DNA of 64,000 bases from Verrucomicrobiota bacterium (GCA_023431185.1 JAEYXS010000117.1:66919-130918), one strand, 5' to 3'; numbered from the stretch's first letter, positions 27,814 to 37,531 are shown. Program-made: numbers and translations. Notes: generated by a model not told the origin, from the letters alone.

Positions 27814-28361
27814 TCTCCTTATCGCCAGCAAAGCGCATCCCGGTGCGATTGGATCTGGCGCAGGCCAATCTGGCGAGCATCGGCACATTGGCAGTCGGCA
27901 GCCTGCTGCTAGTCCTGCTGGCGCGGCGTGAACCAGACTACAATGCCTTCCGCTGGTTCCATCTCTTTTACTTCCTGTTGGGCTTGCCGGTTTTGGTGGC
28001 TGTTCACGAAGGAGTCCACGCATTGGCCGGAATGATTTTCGGGAGATTGAATCCGGGCGCTTTCAAGTTCGGTGTTTTCTGGCACATCTTGATGCCTTAC
28101 TGCCATTGCCGCGAGGCGGTTTCGTTGCCGACCTACCGCTTAATCCTCATCATGCCTTTGCTGCTTACGGTTCCGCTCTTCATCTGGTTTCTGCTCCTCC
28201 ATCCCGCCGTCTGGACCGCCATCCTGGCTGCCTTCTCGTTATCCGGCTGCCTAGGTGATCTCATGATCCTGAAAGCATTGATGGGCATCAAACAGAACAG
28301 CCTCGTGCAGGACAGTCCAGATGAGGCAGGTTGCGATATCTTGGTGACGGAGGAAGCTTAG
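27810..28361 (+). CDS. DUF3267 putative membrane metalloprotease
   Basis: A 183-aa membrane protein with four probable helices and a zinc-binding H66-E67-G-V-H70 (AVHEGVHAL). FGRLNPGAFKFGVFWHILMPYCHC is typical of DUF3267. Last gene of the operon, coupled by a 4-bp ATGA overlap. No sugar-related role is known; the HEGVH motif suggests intramembrane or membrane-bound proteolysis. It converges with mcsB across 4 bp. Confidence 0.8.
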   Translation: MISLSPAKRIPVRLDLAQANLASIGTLAVGSLLLVLLARREPDYNAFRWFHLFYFLLGLPVLVAVHEGVHALAGMIFGRLNPGAFKFGVFWHILMPYCHCREAVSLPTYRLILIMPLLLTVPLFIWFLLLHPAVWTAILAAFSLSGCLGDLMILKALMGIKQNSLVQDSPDEAGCDILVTEEA

Positions 28362-28365
28362 GCGT

Positions 28366-29481
28366 TTACTCGGCTTTGCTGTCGTTACCGGATGGTGGCG
28401 TCGTCGGAGCGATCGGGCGGCTGACTTTGGCCAGACGCTCGCGCAAAATATCAGAGCGCAAGACATCCCGCTCCTCGGTTCCCAGTTTCTCGGTGACCGT
28501 ACTCTGTAAATGGCCAGGCTGGGTCATAATGAATAGCTCATCCACCAGCGGACGCTCCAGATTCGGGAAAAGCTGCAGGTCCACGCCCAAACGCATGAGC
28601 GAGAGGAGATTCATCGTTTCCTTGGATGAGATGCTGTGCGCATTCGCCAGCACACCGTAGGCACGGCCGATCTGATTGAGCACCACCTTGGGCTTGTCTT
28701 CCATCAGCTTCGTGCGTGCGTTTTCCTCATGCTCGATGATCTGGAAGAGCACCTTGGTCAGGCGTTCCACGATCTCCGGCTCCGATTGGCCCAAAGTCAT
28801 CTGGTTGGATACTTGGAACACATTGCCATCCGCGCTGGTGCCTTCACCGTGCAAACCGCGCACGGCCAACCCCAGCTTGCTCACGGCCTGGATGATCTGA
28901 TTGATCTGATCTGCCAGCACCAAGCCCGGCAGATGGAGCATGGCACTCACACGGATGCCCGTGCCGAGATTTGTCGGACATGCCGTCAGATAGCCCAGCT
29001 TGGGTGAAAAAGCGTAATCCAGCTTCGTCTCCAGCAACGAATCCACCCGGTCGATATCTTCCCACGCTTCCTTGATCTGGAAACCGGGGCGCAACGCCTG
29101 CATGCGCAGATGATCTTCTTCGTTGATCATCACACAAACGGACTCTTCCTTGTTCACCACCAGGCCACTGCCCGCACTCTTGGCGGCATGCTCGCGACTG
29201 ATGAGATGGCGCTCCATCAAGATCTGCTTGTCCAACGCACTGAGCTGGTCCATGGAGGCCGCGTAGCTCTTCTTCATCTGCGGCAGGCTTTCGACCGCCG
29301 GCTGGATGGTCTCCAACGCCTTCACACGTTCGGGCTTCTTCGCCCAACCGGGGAAAGCCAGGCCACGAACATTGCGGGCCAGACGCACCCGGCTCGACAT
29401 GACGATCTTGTCATTCGGCCCTTTGCGCAGGCTGGCGTCCGCGAGCGAGATCAGGAACTGGTGGATGTTATCCAGACTCAT
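28366..29481 (-). CDS. mcsB: Protein arginine kinase McsB
   Basis: Phosphorylates arginine side chains of proteins, marking them for ClpCP in Firmicutes. At 371 aa it is full length. Phosphagen-kinase motifs are intact: SSRVRLARNVRG, NEEDH with E121/E122, catalytic C168 in ACPTNLGTGIRVS, and E213 in RGLHGEGTSADG. Regulatory C-terminal residues are also present. The gene overlaps mcsA by 4 bp (ATGA). No ctsR or clpC is in the window. Confidence 0.95.
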   Translation of the reverse strand: MSLDNIHQFLISLADASLRKGPNDKIVMSSRVRLARNVRGLAFPGWAKKPERVKALETIQPAVESLPQMKKSYAASMDQLSALDKQILMERHLISREHAAKSAGSGLVVNKEESVCVMINEEDHLRMQALRPGFQIKEAWEDIDRVDSLLETKLDYAFSPKLGYLTACPTNLGTGIRVSAMLHLPGLVLADQINQIIQAVSKLGLAVRGLHGEGTSADGNVFQVSNQMTLGQSEPEIVERLTKVLFQIIEHEENARTKLMEDKPKVVLNQIGRAYGVLANAHSISSKETMNLLSLMRLGVDLQLFPNLERPLVDELFIMTQPGHLQSTVTEKLGTEERDVLRSDILRERLAKVSRPIAPTTPPSGNDSKAE

Positions 29482-29987
29482 ACGGCTTCCATTTGTTCCA
29501 GCTTCTTCTTGGTTTCCTTGATCTCATCCCGCAGCAAGGCGGCGCGCTCGAAGTCTTCTTCAGCGATGGCCTTGTCGAGTTCCTTCTGCATTTTCTTGAG
29601 CTTCTCCGCGACATCCCGCGTCTGGGCGATGGCCTTGGGCACCTTGCCCTTGTGCACCACGCCCTTATGCATGGACTTGAGCATGCTCTCGAGTCCTTCA
29701 GCAAAGGCGGTGTAACATTCAGCACAACCAAAACGGCCGTTCTTCTTGAAATCGGCTTGCGTGAAGCCGCATTGCGGGCATTTGATTTCTGCACCACCAC
29801 CGGCCTGCTCCAGTTCTTGGGCGCTGCCCAGACCGAGCAACAGGTCGGCCAGCGAGAAGGTGCTGGGATCGCTGACGCCTTTCTCTTTCGAGCAGGTTTC
29901 ACACAAATCCACCTTCTGCATCTTGTCTCCCACGATCTGGGTCAGATGCACGGTCGCTTCGTTTTGTTTGCAGATGTTGCAGAGCAT
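29478..29987 (-). CDS. mcsA: McsA, zinc-binding activator of McsB
   Basis: A 169-aa protein with four CxxC pairs (CNIC, CETC, CPQC, CAEC) that bind zinc. A coiled C-terminal UVR motif follows (ELDKAIAEEDFERAALLRDEI). In Firmicutes McsA activates McsB kinase. The operon order mcsA-mcsB is kept here. It follows the aminotransferase gene by 6 bp, so the three may be co-transcribed. Confidence 0.93.
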   Translation of the reverse strand: MLCNICKQNEATVHLTQIVGDKMQKVDLCETCSKEKGVSDPSTFSLADLLLGLGSAQELEQAGGGAEIKCPQCGFTQADFKKNGRFGCAECYTAFAEGLESMLKSMHKGVVHKGKVPKAIAQTRDVAEKLKKMQKELDKAIAEEDFERAALLRDEIKETKKKLEQMEAV

Positions 29988-29993
29988 ATCCGG

Positions 29994-30869
29994 CTACTTC
30001 TTGAATATGGGCTCACCTGAGACTTTCGTCAAAGCATGGTAGCGTTCCACCAGTTGCTTCGTGTATGGTCCCGGCTTGCCTGTGCCGATCACGCGCCCGT
30101 CAACCTTCACCACCGGAATGAGTTCCGCACCCGTGCCCGTCAGGAAGCACTCGTCGGCATTGAACACATCATAGCGAGTCAAGTTAGGTTCGGTCACCTT
30201 CAGCCCCATCTCGGCGGCCAGTTCCATCACCACACCCCGGGTGATCCCGTAGAGCGCACCGGCGGACAACGGCGGTGTCAGCAAGGTGTTCCCCTTCAAG
30301 AGGAAAATGTTATCACCCGTACACTCTGCCACATATCCTTCCGCATTCAACATGATGGCCTCTTCCACGCCGCCATTGTTGGCTTCGATCTTGGCCAGAA
30401 TGTTGTTCAGGTAGTTCAGGGACTTGATGGCCGGGTTCACCGCGCTGTGCAGGTTGCGCACCGTCGGCACCGTGATGATCTCCAGGCCCTTCTGGTAGTA
30501 CTCCGGCGGGTAAAGCTGGATCTTGTCCGCGATAATGATGATGACGGGCTTCTTGCAGCGCTTTGGGTTCAAGCCGAGGCCACCTGGACCACGGGTGACC
30601 ACGAGACGGATGTAGCACTCGCGCAACTTGTTCGCACGGCAGGTGTCCACGACGGCTTGCATCATCTCGGCGTGCGAGATAGGGATGTCGAGCAAGATGG
30701 CTTTGGCCGAGTAATAGAGCCGGTCAATGTGTTCCTTCAGCTTAAATACACGGCCATTGTAGGCGCGGATGCCTTCGAAAATGCCATCGCCATAGAGCAG
30801 CCCGTGGTCAAACACGGACACGGTCGCGTTCTTCTCGCTGTAGAATTTGCCGTCGATATAGATTTTCAT
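29994..30869 (-). CDS. ilvE: Branched-chain amino acid aminotransferase (class IV)
   Basis: PLP enzyme that makes or degrades valine, leucine and isoleucine. The start MKIYIDGKFYSEKNATVSVFDHGLLYGDGIFEGIR is characteristic. The PLP lysine lies in NPAIKSLNYLNNILAK, and EGYVAECTGDNIFLLKG and LTGTGAELIPV are conserved. Length 291 aa is normal. D-amino acid transaminase of the same fold is the alternative. First gene of the ilvE-mcsA-mcsB group. Confidence 0.93.
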   Translation of the reverse strand: MKIYIDGKFYSEKNATVSVFDHGLLYGDGIFEGIRAYNGRVFKLKEHIDRLYYSAKAILLDIPISHAEMMQAVVDTCRANKLRECYIRLVVTRGPGGLGLNPKRCKKPVIIIIADKIQLYPPEYYQKGLEIITVPTVRNLHSAVNPAIKSLNYLNNILAKIEANNGGVEEAIMLNAEGYVAECTGDNIFLLKGNTLLTPPLSAGALYGITRGVVMELAAEMGLKVTEPNLTRYDVFNADECFLTGTGAELIPVVKVDGRVIGTGKPGPYTKQLVERYHALTKVSGEPIFKK

Positions 30870-30973
30870 GTCAAAAACGAGGTGACGTTAAGGGAAATTT
30901 TCAGGGATGCGCAACAGGAATTGGCAGGAAAGAAAGCCGGTATTGTTGCCTCCCTTTGCCTGCCCCGAAGGGT

Positions 30974-31666
30974 TTAGCCAGTCACAATTTGGCCATCTAT
31001 GAGCCGGACCACCCGTTCGGCACGCTCGGCCACCCGGCTGTCATGCGTGGCGATGACCATCGTGGTCCCCTGCTCTTTCTGCAATTCCCGGAGCAAATCC
31101 ATGATTTCACCACCGGTATTGGAATCCAGATTGCCTGTGGGCTCATCCGCCAGCAGGAGTGTCGGCCGGTTCATCAAAGACCGGGCGATCGCCACCCTTT
31201 GCTGTTCGCCCCCGGAAAGCTCCGTGGGGCGATGGTCCAGGCGATGACCGAGACCGACACGATCCAGCAAAGCTCGCCCACGCTTCTCCGCATCCACCGC
31301 CGAAAGCCGAAGGAGACGCCCCGGCACGCAGACATTCTCCAGCGCATCCAGCTCCGGCAACAAATGGTAGGACTGGAAGATGAACCCCATCCGTTTACCC
31401 CGTAGAACAGACAAGGAACTGCCGGACATGCGGGTGAGTTCCAGGTCTTCAAACCGGATGCCGCCACTGTCTGCTTGATCGAGTCCGCCCAAAAGATGGA
31501 GCAAGGTGCTCTTGCCTGCGCCCGAGGCTCCTTGCAGGGCGACGAACTCGCCGCGCTGAACAGTCAGGGAGACGCCTTTCAACACCTCGATCTGGCGCTT
31601 GCCGATCTGGTAACTCTTCCGCACATCGGTGGCGGAAAGGAACAGTTGATTCGTCGCGTTACTCAT
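30974..31666 (-). CDS. lolD: Lipoprotein-release ABC ATPase LolD
   Basis: ATPase of the LolCDE complex, which extracts lipoproteins from the inner membrane. Walker A GASGAGKST (46-54), signature LSGGEQQRV, Walker B LLLADEPTGNLDS and the switch His in VIATHD are present. The start is set at 31666 (MSNATNQ); it overlaps the end of the permease gene by 8 bp, which suggests translational coupling. A start 15 bp further upstream is possible. Confidence 0.92.
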   Translation of the reverse strand: MSNATNQLFLSATDVRKSYQIGKRQIEVLKGVSLTVQRGEFVALQGASGAGKSTLLHLLGGLDQADSGGIRFEDLELTRMSGSSLSVLRGKRMGFIFQSYHLLPELDALENVCVPGRLLRLSAVDAEKRGRALLDRVGLGHRLDHRPTELSGGEQQRVAIARSLMNRPTLLLADEPTGNLDSNTGGEIMDLLRELQKEQGTTMVIATHDSRVAERAERVVRLIDGQIVTG

Positions 31667-32927
31667 GGCGCAAGGCATCAACGGGTTTCATACGAGCCGC
31701 GATCAAGGCGGGGATCACACCAGCCCCCAAGGAGATCAGCAAAGAGCCGACACCGATGACCATCAGGTCGCTGGGGATGATCAGGACTGGCAGGTCATAA
31801 ATCTGGTAGATGCCCGCCGGTAAAAGATCAAAACCAGTCACGCGGTTCATCAGGCTCAAAAACTCATTGCGCCAATGCAACGCGGTGAGCCCGACCGCAA
31901 AACCCACACCCACGCCCAAGGCCCCGACAAAGGTGCTCTGGAACAGGAACAGGCTCATGATCTGGGTGTTCGAAGCGCCCAAGGCTTTCAGGATGCCGAT
32001 CTCATGTGTCTTCTGCACCACGAAGGTGATGAGTGAACACGTGATGCAAAAGGAAGCTACGATCACGATGAAGAACAGCAGGAAACGAATCATGTTCTTC
32101 TCCACCACCAGAGCCGAGAAGAGTTGCTCGTTCTCCTCCATCCAGGTCACCGCAAGGAATTGCGACCCCAATGCCTCCAGCAGTTCGTCTTGAGCCTGAC
32201 GCGCTTTCAGCGGGTCCTTCAGCTTGACCATCAAGCCGTGGACGCTGTCTTTAAGCGCATAAAGGTCCTGAGCATTCTCCAGTGAGGACACAATGAACAA
32301 GGAATTGAAGTCGGCAAAACCTACATCAAAGATGCCCTTGATCTCATAGTCTTCCGGCAAGGGCAGCTCCTCACCTTCCTTCTTTTTCTCGAAGGCCTCT
32401 TGCAAGACCACCGGTGAATAGACAGAAAGGCGGTCGCCCACATCCAGTTCCAAGGCGCGAGCCAATTCGATTCCGATGACCAGGCCATAGCCGCTGACGT
32501 CGTAATTCCCCCGGACAATGCTGTTCGAGATGACACTGATACTGGTCTCCATCTGCGGCTCTATGCCACGCAGGAAGGGGGCATCGATCTGCTGCTTGCC
32601 GCTCTGATGCTCGGTCCGGATCATGACCTTGCCCAAAACATAAGGCGCCACTCCGGCGACGTGCGGATTCGCTTCGACTTTACTGCGCACCAGCGCCCAG
32701 TCCTCCATGGTATCGTTGGCTTGGACCACTTTCAGGTGGGCGGTGAAGCCGATGATGCGCTCGTGCCATTCCTTGTCGAACCCGCTCATCACGCTGATTA
32801 CGATGATGAGAATGGCCACGCCGAGGGTGATGCCGATGGTCGAAAGCAGCGTGATCGCCGACACATACGTCCGCTTGGGACGCAAGTAGCGCAACGCGAG
32901 CATGAGCTCAAAGGGCAACCGTGACAC
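31659..32927 (-). CDS. lolC: Lipoprotein-releasing permease LolC/LolE
   Basis: Membrane subunit of the Lol exporter with the four-helix MacB/FtsX layout. The first helix is in LPFELMLALRYLRPKRTYVSAITLLSTIG. A large periplasmic domain (about 45-250) and three C-terminal helices follow, including THEIGILKALGASN. A single LolC/E-type permease suggests a homodimer (LolF-like). The start is uncertain: GTG at 32927 fits the usual N-terminus, though AGGAG lies 15 nt upstream; the frame stays open to 32999. Confidence 0.9.
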   Translation of the reverse strand: MSRLPFELMLALRYLRPKRTYVSAITLLSTIGITLGVAILIIVISVMSGFDKEWHERIIGFTAHLKVVQANDTMEDWALVRSKVEANPHVAGVAPYVLGKVMIRTEHQSGKQQIDAPFLRGIEPQMETSISVISNSIVRGNYDVSGYGLVIGIELARALELDVGDRLSVYSPVVLQEAFEKKKEGEELPLPEDYEIKGIFDVGFADFNSLFIVSSLENAQDLYALKDSVHGLMVKLKDPLKARQAQDELLEALGSQFLAVTWMEENEQLFSALVVEKNMIRFLLFFIVIVASFCITCSLITFVVQKTHEIGILKALGASNTQIMSLFLFQSTFVGALGVGVGFAVGLTALHWRNEFLSLMNRVTGFDLLPAGIYQIYDLPVLIIPSDLMVIGVGSLLISLGAGVIPALIAARMKPVDALRHE

Positions 32928-33043
32928 GCGGGGAAAGTAGTTCTCCTTGGCGAGACAAAAAAGTGAAAAACACACTTCAGCACGATAAAAACACCTCACT
33001 TTTTCCCTTTGCCGGAAGCCTTTCCATCCCCATGCTAGGCGCG

Positions 33044-34657
33044 ATGTCTGGAATAATCGCCATAGTTGGACGCCCGAATGTTGGAAAGTCCGCCCTGTTT
33101 AACCGCATTATTGGGCGGCGGCTTGCTATTGTACATGATCAGCCCGGTGTGACGCGTGACCGTGTGACGGCCGAGGCCGAGTGGAAAGGCCGTCCCTACA
33201 CCCTTATCGATACCGGCGGTATCGGCCTACTGCGCGGTGAGAAAGCCCAAGATGTCATCGTCAAGGCGGCGGTGGAACAGGTGGACCTGGCCATTGAATC
33301 TGCCAACGTCATCATCCTGGTGGTGAACGTGCAGGAAGGCGTTGTGCCGCTTGACCTTGAAGTGGCCAAGCGTCTGCGCAGCAGCGGCAAACCGGTCCTG
33401 CTGGCTGTCAACAAGGTGGACAATTACAGTGTGGAAGCACAGGCGGATGAGTTCACCCGTCTTGGCTTTGAGAAAGTTTTCCCCGTCACAGCCATTCATG
33501 GCATCGGCATCGATGCTCTCGTCAACACGGCAGCTTCGCTGTTACCAGCCTATGTCCCACCTGTGAAGTCTGCGGAGGGCGAAGCCCCGGGGGAAGAGGT
33601 CCTGAAGCTCGCCATCGTCGGCCGTCCGAATGTCGGCAAGTCTTCCATCATCAATTCCATCACGCAGTCAGAGCGCGTGATCGTGAGTGAGATCCCCGGC
33701 ACCACGCGGGATGCGGTGGATGTGCCGTTCGAAGTGGAAACCGACGGCATCCGCCAGCAGTATCTGCTCATCGACACCGCCGGTCTGCGCAAGGCCCGTC
33801 GCGTGGATGACAGCATCGAATTTTTTAGCGCCAAAAGGACGGAAGAAGCCATCGAGCGCAGCGACATCGTAGTGCTGGTCATCGATGCCGAGGTGAGCAT
33901 CACCGAGCAGGACAAGAAGATCGCTGACAAGATAATCCAGTCCCGCAAAGCCTGCATCGTCGTCATCAACAAGTGGGATTTGGTCTCCGAGCAAGTGGCG
34001 AAAGCCCGGGAGGCACAGGCGAAGAAACGGAACGAACAGGAGAACTACGACCGCGGCGGGCGCTTGATGACCACGTTCGGTGAATTCTCCGAGTGGGTGC
34101 AATCCCAGCTCTTCTTCCTCGATTACGCACCGGTCATATTCACCTCGGCCAAGTCCGGCTTCCATCTGGACCGGTTGCTGGAAGCGGTCCGTTATGTCGC
34201 CGCCCAGCTCAAGCAAAAGGTGCCGACCGCCATCTTGAACCGCACCTTGCAAGACGCGATCGAGAAGCGCCAACCAGTGAGTGCCAAAGGCACCCGCCTC
34301 AGTTTTTACTACGCCACGCAAGTCCGCCAGGCCCCGCCAACATTCTTGTTGTTCGTGAACCGTGACGAGCTCTTCTCCGACCAGTATTACAAGTACCTCT
34401 CCGGCGAATTGCGGAGAGCGTTCGGCTTCGAGGGCTGCCCGTTGATCCTCGTACCCAAAGCCCGCCCGAAAACGATCGACCCGGTCCGCAAATACAACAA
34501 ACCCAAGACGCAAGCGGAACGGATCGAAGCCCGGAAACGCCCGAGCGAACGGGCGAAGGACAAGGACGGCAAACCGAAGAGCCGTTATGCCCCTCCGACG
34601 CGCGCCGCCCGCAAAGGCCGTCCGGCACGTATCAAACAGCGCACTCGCCGCCACTGA
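33044..34657 (+). CDS. der: Ribosome-assembly GTPase Der (EngA)
   Basis: Essential GTPase for 50S subunit maturation, with two tandem G domains and a C-terminal KH-like domain. First G1 GRPNVGKS is at 9-16 with DTGG and NKVD. The second G1 is in AIVGRPNVGKSSIINSI with DTAG and NKWD. The C-terminus has RRAFGFEGCPLILVPKARP and then a Lys/Arg-rich tail (SRYAPPTRAARKGRP...), which is unusually long. The start was placed at MSGIIAIVG. Confidence 0.96.
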   Translation: MSGIIAIVGRPNVGKSALFNRIIGRRLAIVHDQPGVTRDRVTAEAEWKGRPYTLIDTGGIGLLRGEKAQDVIVKAAVEQVDLAIESANVIILVVNVQEGVVPLDLEVAKRLRSSGKPVLLAVNKVDNYSVEAQADEFTRLGFEKVFPVTAIHGIGIDALVNTAASLLPAYVPPVKSAEGEAPGEEVLKLAIVGRPNVGKSSIINSITQSERVIVSEIPGTTRDAVDVPFEVETDGIRQQYLLIDTAGLRKARRVDDSIEFFSAKRTEEAIERSDIVVLVIDAEVSITEQDKKIADKIIQSRKACIVVINKWDLVSEQVAKAREAQAKKRNEQENYDRGGRLMTTFGEFSEWVQSQLFFLDYAPVIFTSAKSGFHLDRLLEAVRYVAAQLKQKVPTAILNRTLQDAIEKRQPVSAKGTRLSFYYATQVRQAPPTFLLFVNRDELFSDQYYKYLSGELRRAFGFEGCPLILVPKARPKTIDPVRKYNKPKTQAERIEARKRPSERAKDKDGKPKSRYAPPTRAARKGRPARIKQRTRRH

Positions 34658-34733
34658 TATCCAGCCATTTGCCACCCCTTGAAAGGGTGCATTAGGCTTG
34701 ACGGAAAACGGGCGAAAGAGCACATCTTGCGCC

Positions 34734-35945
34734 ATGTTCCCACATGCACTTCTGCGCAGGACCGTGACCCTATCCGCGGCTGGATGGCTGCTGGCTTTTC
34801 AATCTGTCAATGCGGCTCCAAAATCATTAGTCGTCGAGGCGGGCGACCATGACCGGCAGAATTGCGTCGTCACCATGCCTTGGGAAAAAGGTGACTCGGC
34901 GCAATACGTTTTAAGGACGCCAGATGGGCGCTCGCTGCCCCTGCAGAATGATGGCGACGGCACAGTGTCATTCCTATTGGACTCATTGGCCAGCGGGAAA
35001 TCTCTGAACCTAATGGTGATGAAGGCCAAGAGCGAGCCCAAGTCATACGCCACAGCGCACCAGAAAGGGACGGCCATCGAACTGCAGAGTCAAGGCAAGA
35101 CGGTGCTGCATTATCAGACGGCTGATACGGAAGTTCCTCGCCCGGAAATCAAGCCTGTCTACCGGCACAATTCTTATCTGCACCCCATCATGACGCCCTC
35201 AGGCAAAACCGTGACGGGTGACTATCCGCCGGATCACCTGTGGCATCGCGGCATCTGGCTGGCCTGGACCCATACGGAATTCGGCGAGAGCAAACCCGAC
35301 TTCTGGAACCAGGGCAAAGGCAACAAGCTCACTGCGCGTGTCGATTTCGACAAACTGGAACAGATTTGGAGCGGACCGGTGCACGCAGGTTTCAAAAGCC
35401 GCCACAAGTTCCTCGACTCCGGCAATCCGGTGTTGAACGAGACCTGGGAAGTGCGCACCTATGCCCTGCCCTCCTCCAGCAAAATGCACGTGATCGACCT
35501 GACCTCAGTCCAAGCTTGCGCGACCGACAAGCCGCTAAAACTCCCGAAGTATCACTATGGCGGCTTGGGTTATCGTGCCAATCGTGAATGGGAAGAAAAA
35601 GGCAACGTCTTCTTCCTGCTCTCCACTGGTGAGACCAACCGCATCAAAGCCAATGAACAGCGCATCCAGTGGATCCATATCAGCGGCAAGACAGGGGGTG
35701 AGATGAACGGAATCGCCCTGATGGATCATCCGGACAACTTCCGGTCCCCCCAGCCCATCCGCGTGAACCCTTCCAATCCACAAACCTGTTTCGCCCCGTC
35801 TCAATTGGGCGATTGGAGCATAGAACCGGGCAAACCACTTACCCTGCGCTATCGGTTCATCGTCGCTGACGGCGCCCCCGATAAAGCCCAGCTTGACCGC
35901 CTCTGGCAGGATTTTGCCCACCCGCCCCGCGTGACAGTGAAATGA
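34734..35945 (+). CDS. PmoA-family (DUF6807) exported protein
   Basis: A 403-aa protein with an N-terminal signal/anchor (PHALLRRTVTLSAAGWLLAFQSVNA). The characteristic PmoA-like block is PVYRHNSYLHPIMTPSGKTVTGDYPPDHLWHRGIWLAWTHT. It contains His residues that may bind metal. The family is named for a weak resemblance to methane oxygenase; its members in Verrucomicrobiota and Planctomycetota have no proven role. Convergent with the ABC operon across 7 bp. Confidence 0.85.
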   Translation: MFPHALLRRTVTLSAAGWLLAFQSVNAAPKSLVVEAGDHDRQNCVVTMPWEKGDSAQYVLRTPDGRSLPLQNDGDGTVSFLLDSLASGKSLNLMVMKAKSEPKSYATAHQKGTAIELQSQGKTVLHYQTADTEVPRPEIKPVYRHNSYLHPIMTPSGKTVTGDYPPDHLWHRGIWLAWTHTEFGESKPDFWNQGKGNKLTARVDFDKLEQIWSGPVHAGFKSRHKFLDSGNPVLNETWEVRTYALPSSSKMHVIDLTSVQACATDKPLKLPKYHYGGLGYRANREWEEKGNVFFLLSTGETNRIKANEQRIQWIHISGKTGGEMNGIALMDHPDNFRSPQPIRVNPSNPQTCFAPSQLGDWSIEPGKPLTLRYRFIVADGAPDKAQLDRLWQDFAHPPRVTVK

Positions 35946-35952
35946 TCGGCGA

Positions 35953-37527
35953 TCAGTTCAAAGGCGGCGGCACCGTGCTCATCACCGGCGTCTCTGTTTT
36001 GAAACTGGAATCAAACTGCGACCGTACCAGACGTGGCAGCTCATAGGTCACGTAATGACGCGCGACTGCAATCAGCACCGGTTTGAACAAGAATCCTATT
36101 CCGCATAGAAACGAGGGCAGAACCAGCGCAAAGAGAATCGTGAAGAAGGGCGCCCAGCCCGGCCGCTTCAACTTCAAACACATCCAAGCCCCCATCCAAC
36201 CGAGCAGTATGTAGTCAAAAACGTGCGCAACCACCTGCTTTCCGATCATGAGAAGCCCACCAATCCCCCCGAATTCAAACGTGCTACCAGGGTGAGAAAC
36301 GATGGCCATTTTGACACCTCCATACATCACGTAAACGACCAGGAAAAAGTAGGGCCAGAGGAACGTCCGATTGATCACTTTCCAATGCGCCTGCACGATC
36401 TCCTTGATGGTCAACGGCGTGCTCAATAGCAGTTCAAAAGCGCCAGACTGGCGCGCTGAAGCGAAGAAACTGCACGCATGGATCACCAGCACCAGTTTCA
36501 GCGGCAGCAGAAGAAACCATTCCAACGGGCTGCCCGTGAACGGCACGAACAGCAGGCTGTATTCATCAAAATAAAACGTATCGACTAGCAGCATGACCGT
36601 TCCCAGGACCAGCAGCACGACAGCGGTGGTACGCACACCTTTGCCGGGACGCATCACGAACATGGCCGGATTGACATCCAGCCATTTCACTCGCGCACTG
36701 AAACTGGTGCTTTGACGTTTTCCGCCCAACCGGGTGGACATCCAGCTACCCGGCTCTTTGACCGGCTTTTGCCAGATCTTGGGTAATTGCCAGCCGGCAA
36801 GGCCCAGCAGCAAGCAAGACAACATCGATGAGCTGAGGAATGGGTACCAGTATAGTTGAGGAGTAGCTGCATACTTCATGCTGCCTGTGCTCAGCAAAGA
36901 AAGTATCGGGCTGCAAGTCACCCAGGCCCACTGCGCATCGACTCCGGCAAATATGGCAAAACTGAAGAAGACCGGCGTGATGATCCCAAAGAACACCAGC
37001 ACTGCGGCAGAAATGCTCAGGCTGTGCATCACCTCGATCACCCGGGCTGAAGCCCAGGTACCAACTGCCATCGAAAAGAAGAGGAGGTTGATAAGCGCCA
37101 AAGAAGTCCGGGCAAATTCACCAAACGTTACCCCGCCCATCAGCAAGGGCAACGACAGCACCGGGATGATGGCGAGCAACCAGTAAAAGGCATTCAAGGC
37201 CACGGCGCTAAACTTGCCCAGCACCACATCGTAGCCCTTTAGATCCGTGAGAAAAAGCAGGCCCAACGTTCCTTCCCGCCGCTCTTCGCTCAGGATATCG
37301 GCGGCTCCAAAAAGCCCGGCCAGCAAGCAGACGGCCGCCGCATAACCCGACAATATTCGGAACAACGCCTCGCCCCACCCCTTCGGACTGCCCATCAGGC
37401 CCATCATCATCACCAGCAGCAAGGCCATTCCAAAGGCAGCTCCGCCGATGAGCCATCGCCAGCGATACGTGGCCGGCTTGCGCGCCAACACCCGTAGCTC
37501 CCGCTGGACCATGGGCAGAAAAGTCAT
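35953..37527 (-). CDS. ABC-2 type permease, paralogue 1
   Basis: A 524-aa membrane protein with about 10-12 helices. It is the last of three tandem paralogues. Shared motifs are MVQRELRVLARKPATYRWRW at the start, SEERREGTLGLLFLTDLKGYD about residue 95, PLLMGGVTFGEFAR, and FASARQSGAFELLLSTPLTIKEI in the second half. 4 bp after paralogue 2. Part of a five-gene operon with an ABC ATPase. The substrate is unknown; an export or membrane-maintenance role fits the ABC-2 family. Confidence 0.87.
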   Translation of the reverse strand: MTFLPMVQRELRVLARKPATYRWRWLIGGAAFGMALLLVMMMGLMGSPKGWGEALFRILSGYAAAVCLLAGLFGAADILSEERREGTLGLLFLTDLKGYDVVLGKFSAVALNAFYWLLAIIPVLSLPLLMGGVTFGEFARTSLALINLLFFSMAVGTWASARVIEVMHSLSISAAVLVFFGIITPVFFSFAIFAGVDAQWAWVTCSPILSLLSTGSMKYAATPQLYWYPFLSSSMLSCLLLGLAGWQLPKIWQKPVKEPGSWMSTRLGGKRQSTSFSARVKWLDVNPAMFVMRPGKGVRTTAVVLLVLGTVMLLVDTFYFDEYSLLFVPFTGSPLEWFLLLPLKLVLVIHACSFFASARQSGAFELLLSTPLTIKEIVQAHWKVINRTFLWPYFFLVVYVMYGGVKMAIVSHPGSTFEFGGIGGLLMIGKQVVAHVFDYILLGWMGAWMCLKLKRPGWAPFFTILFALVLPSFLCGIGFLFKPVLIAVARHYVTYELPRLVRSQFDSSFKTETPVMSTVPPPLN

Positions 37528-37531
37528 GCCC

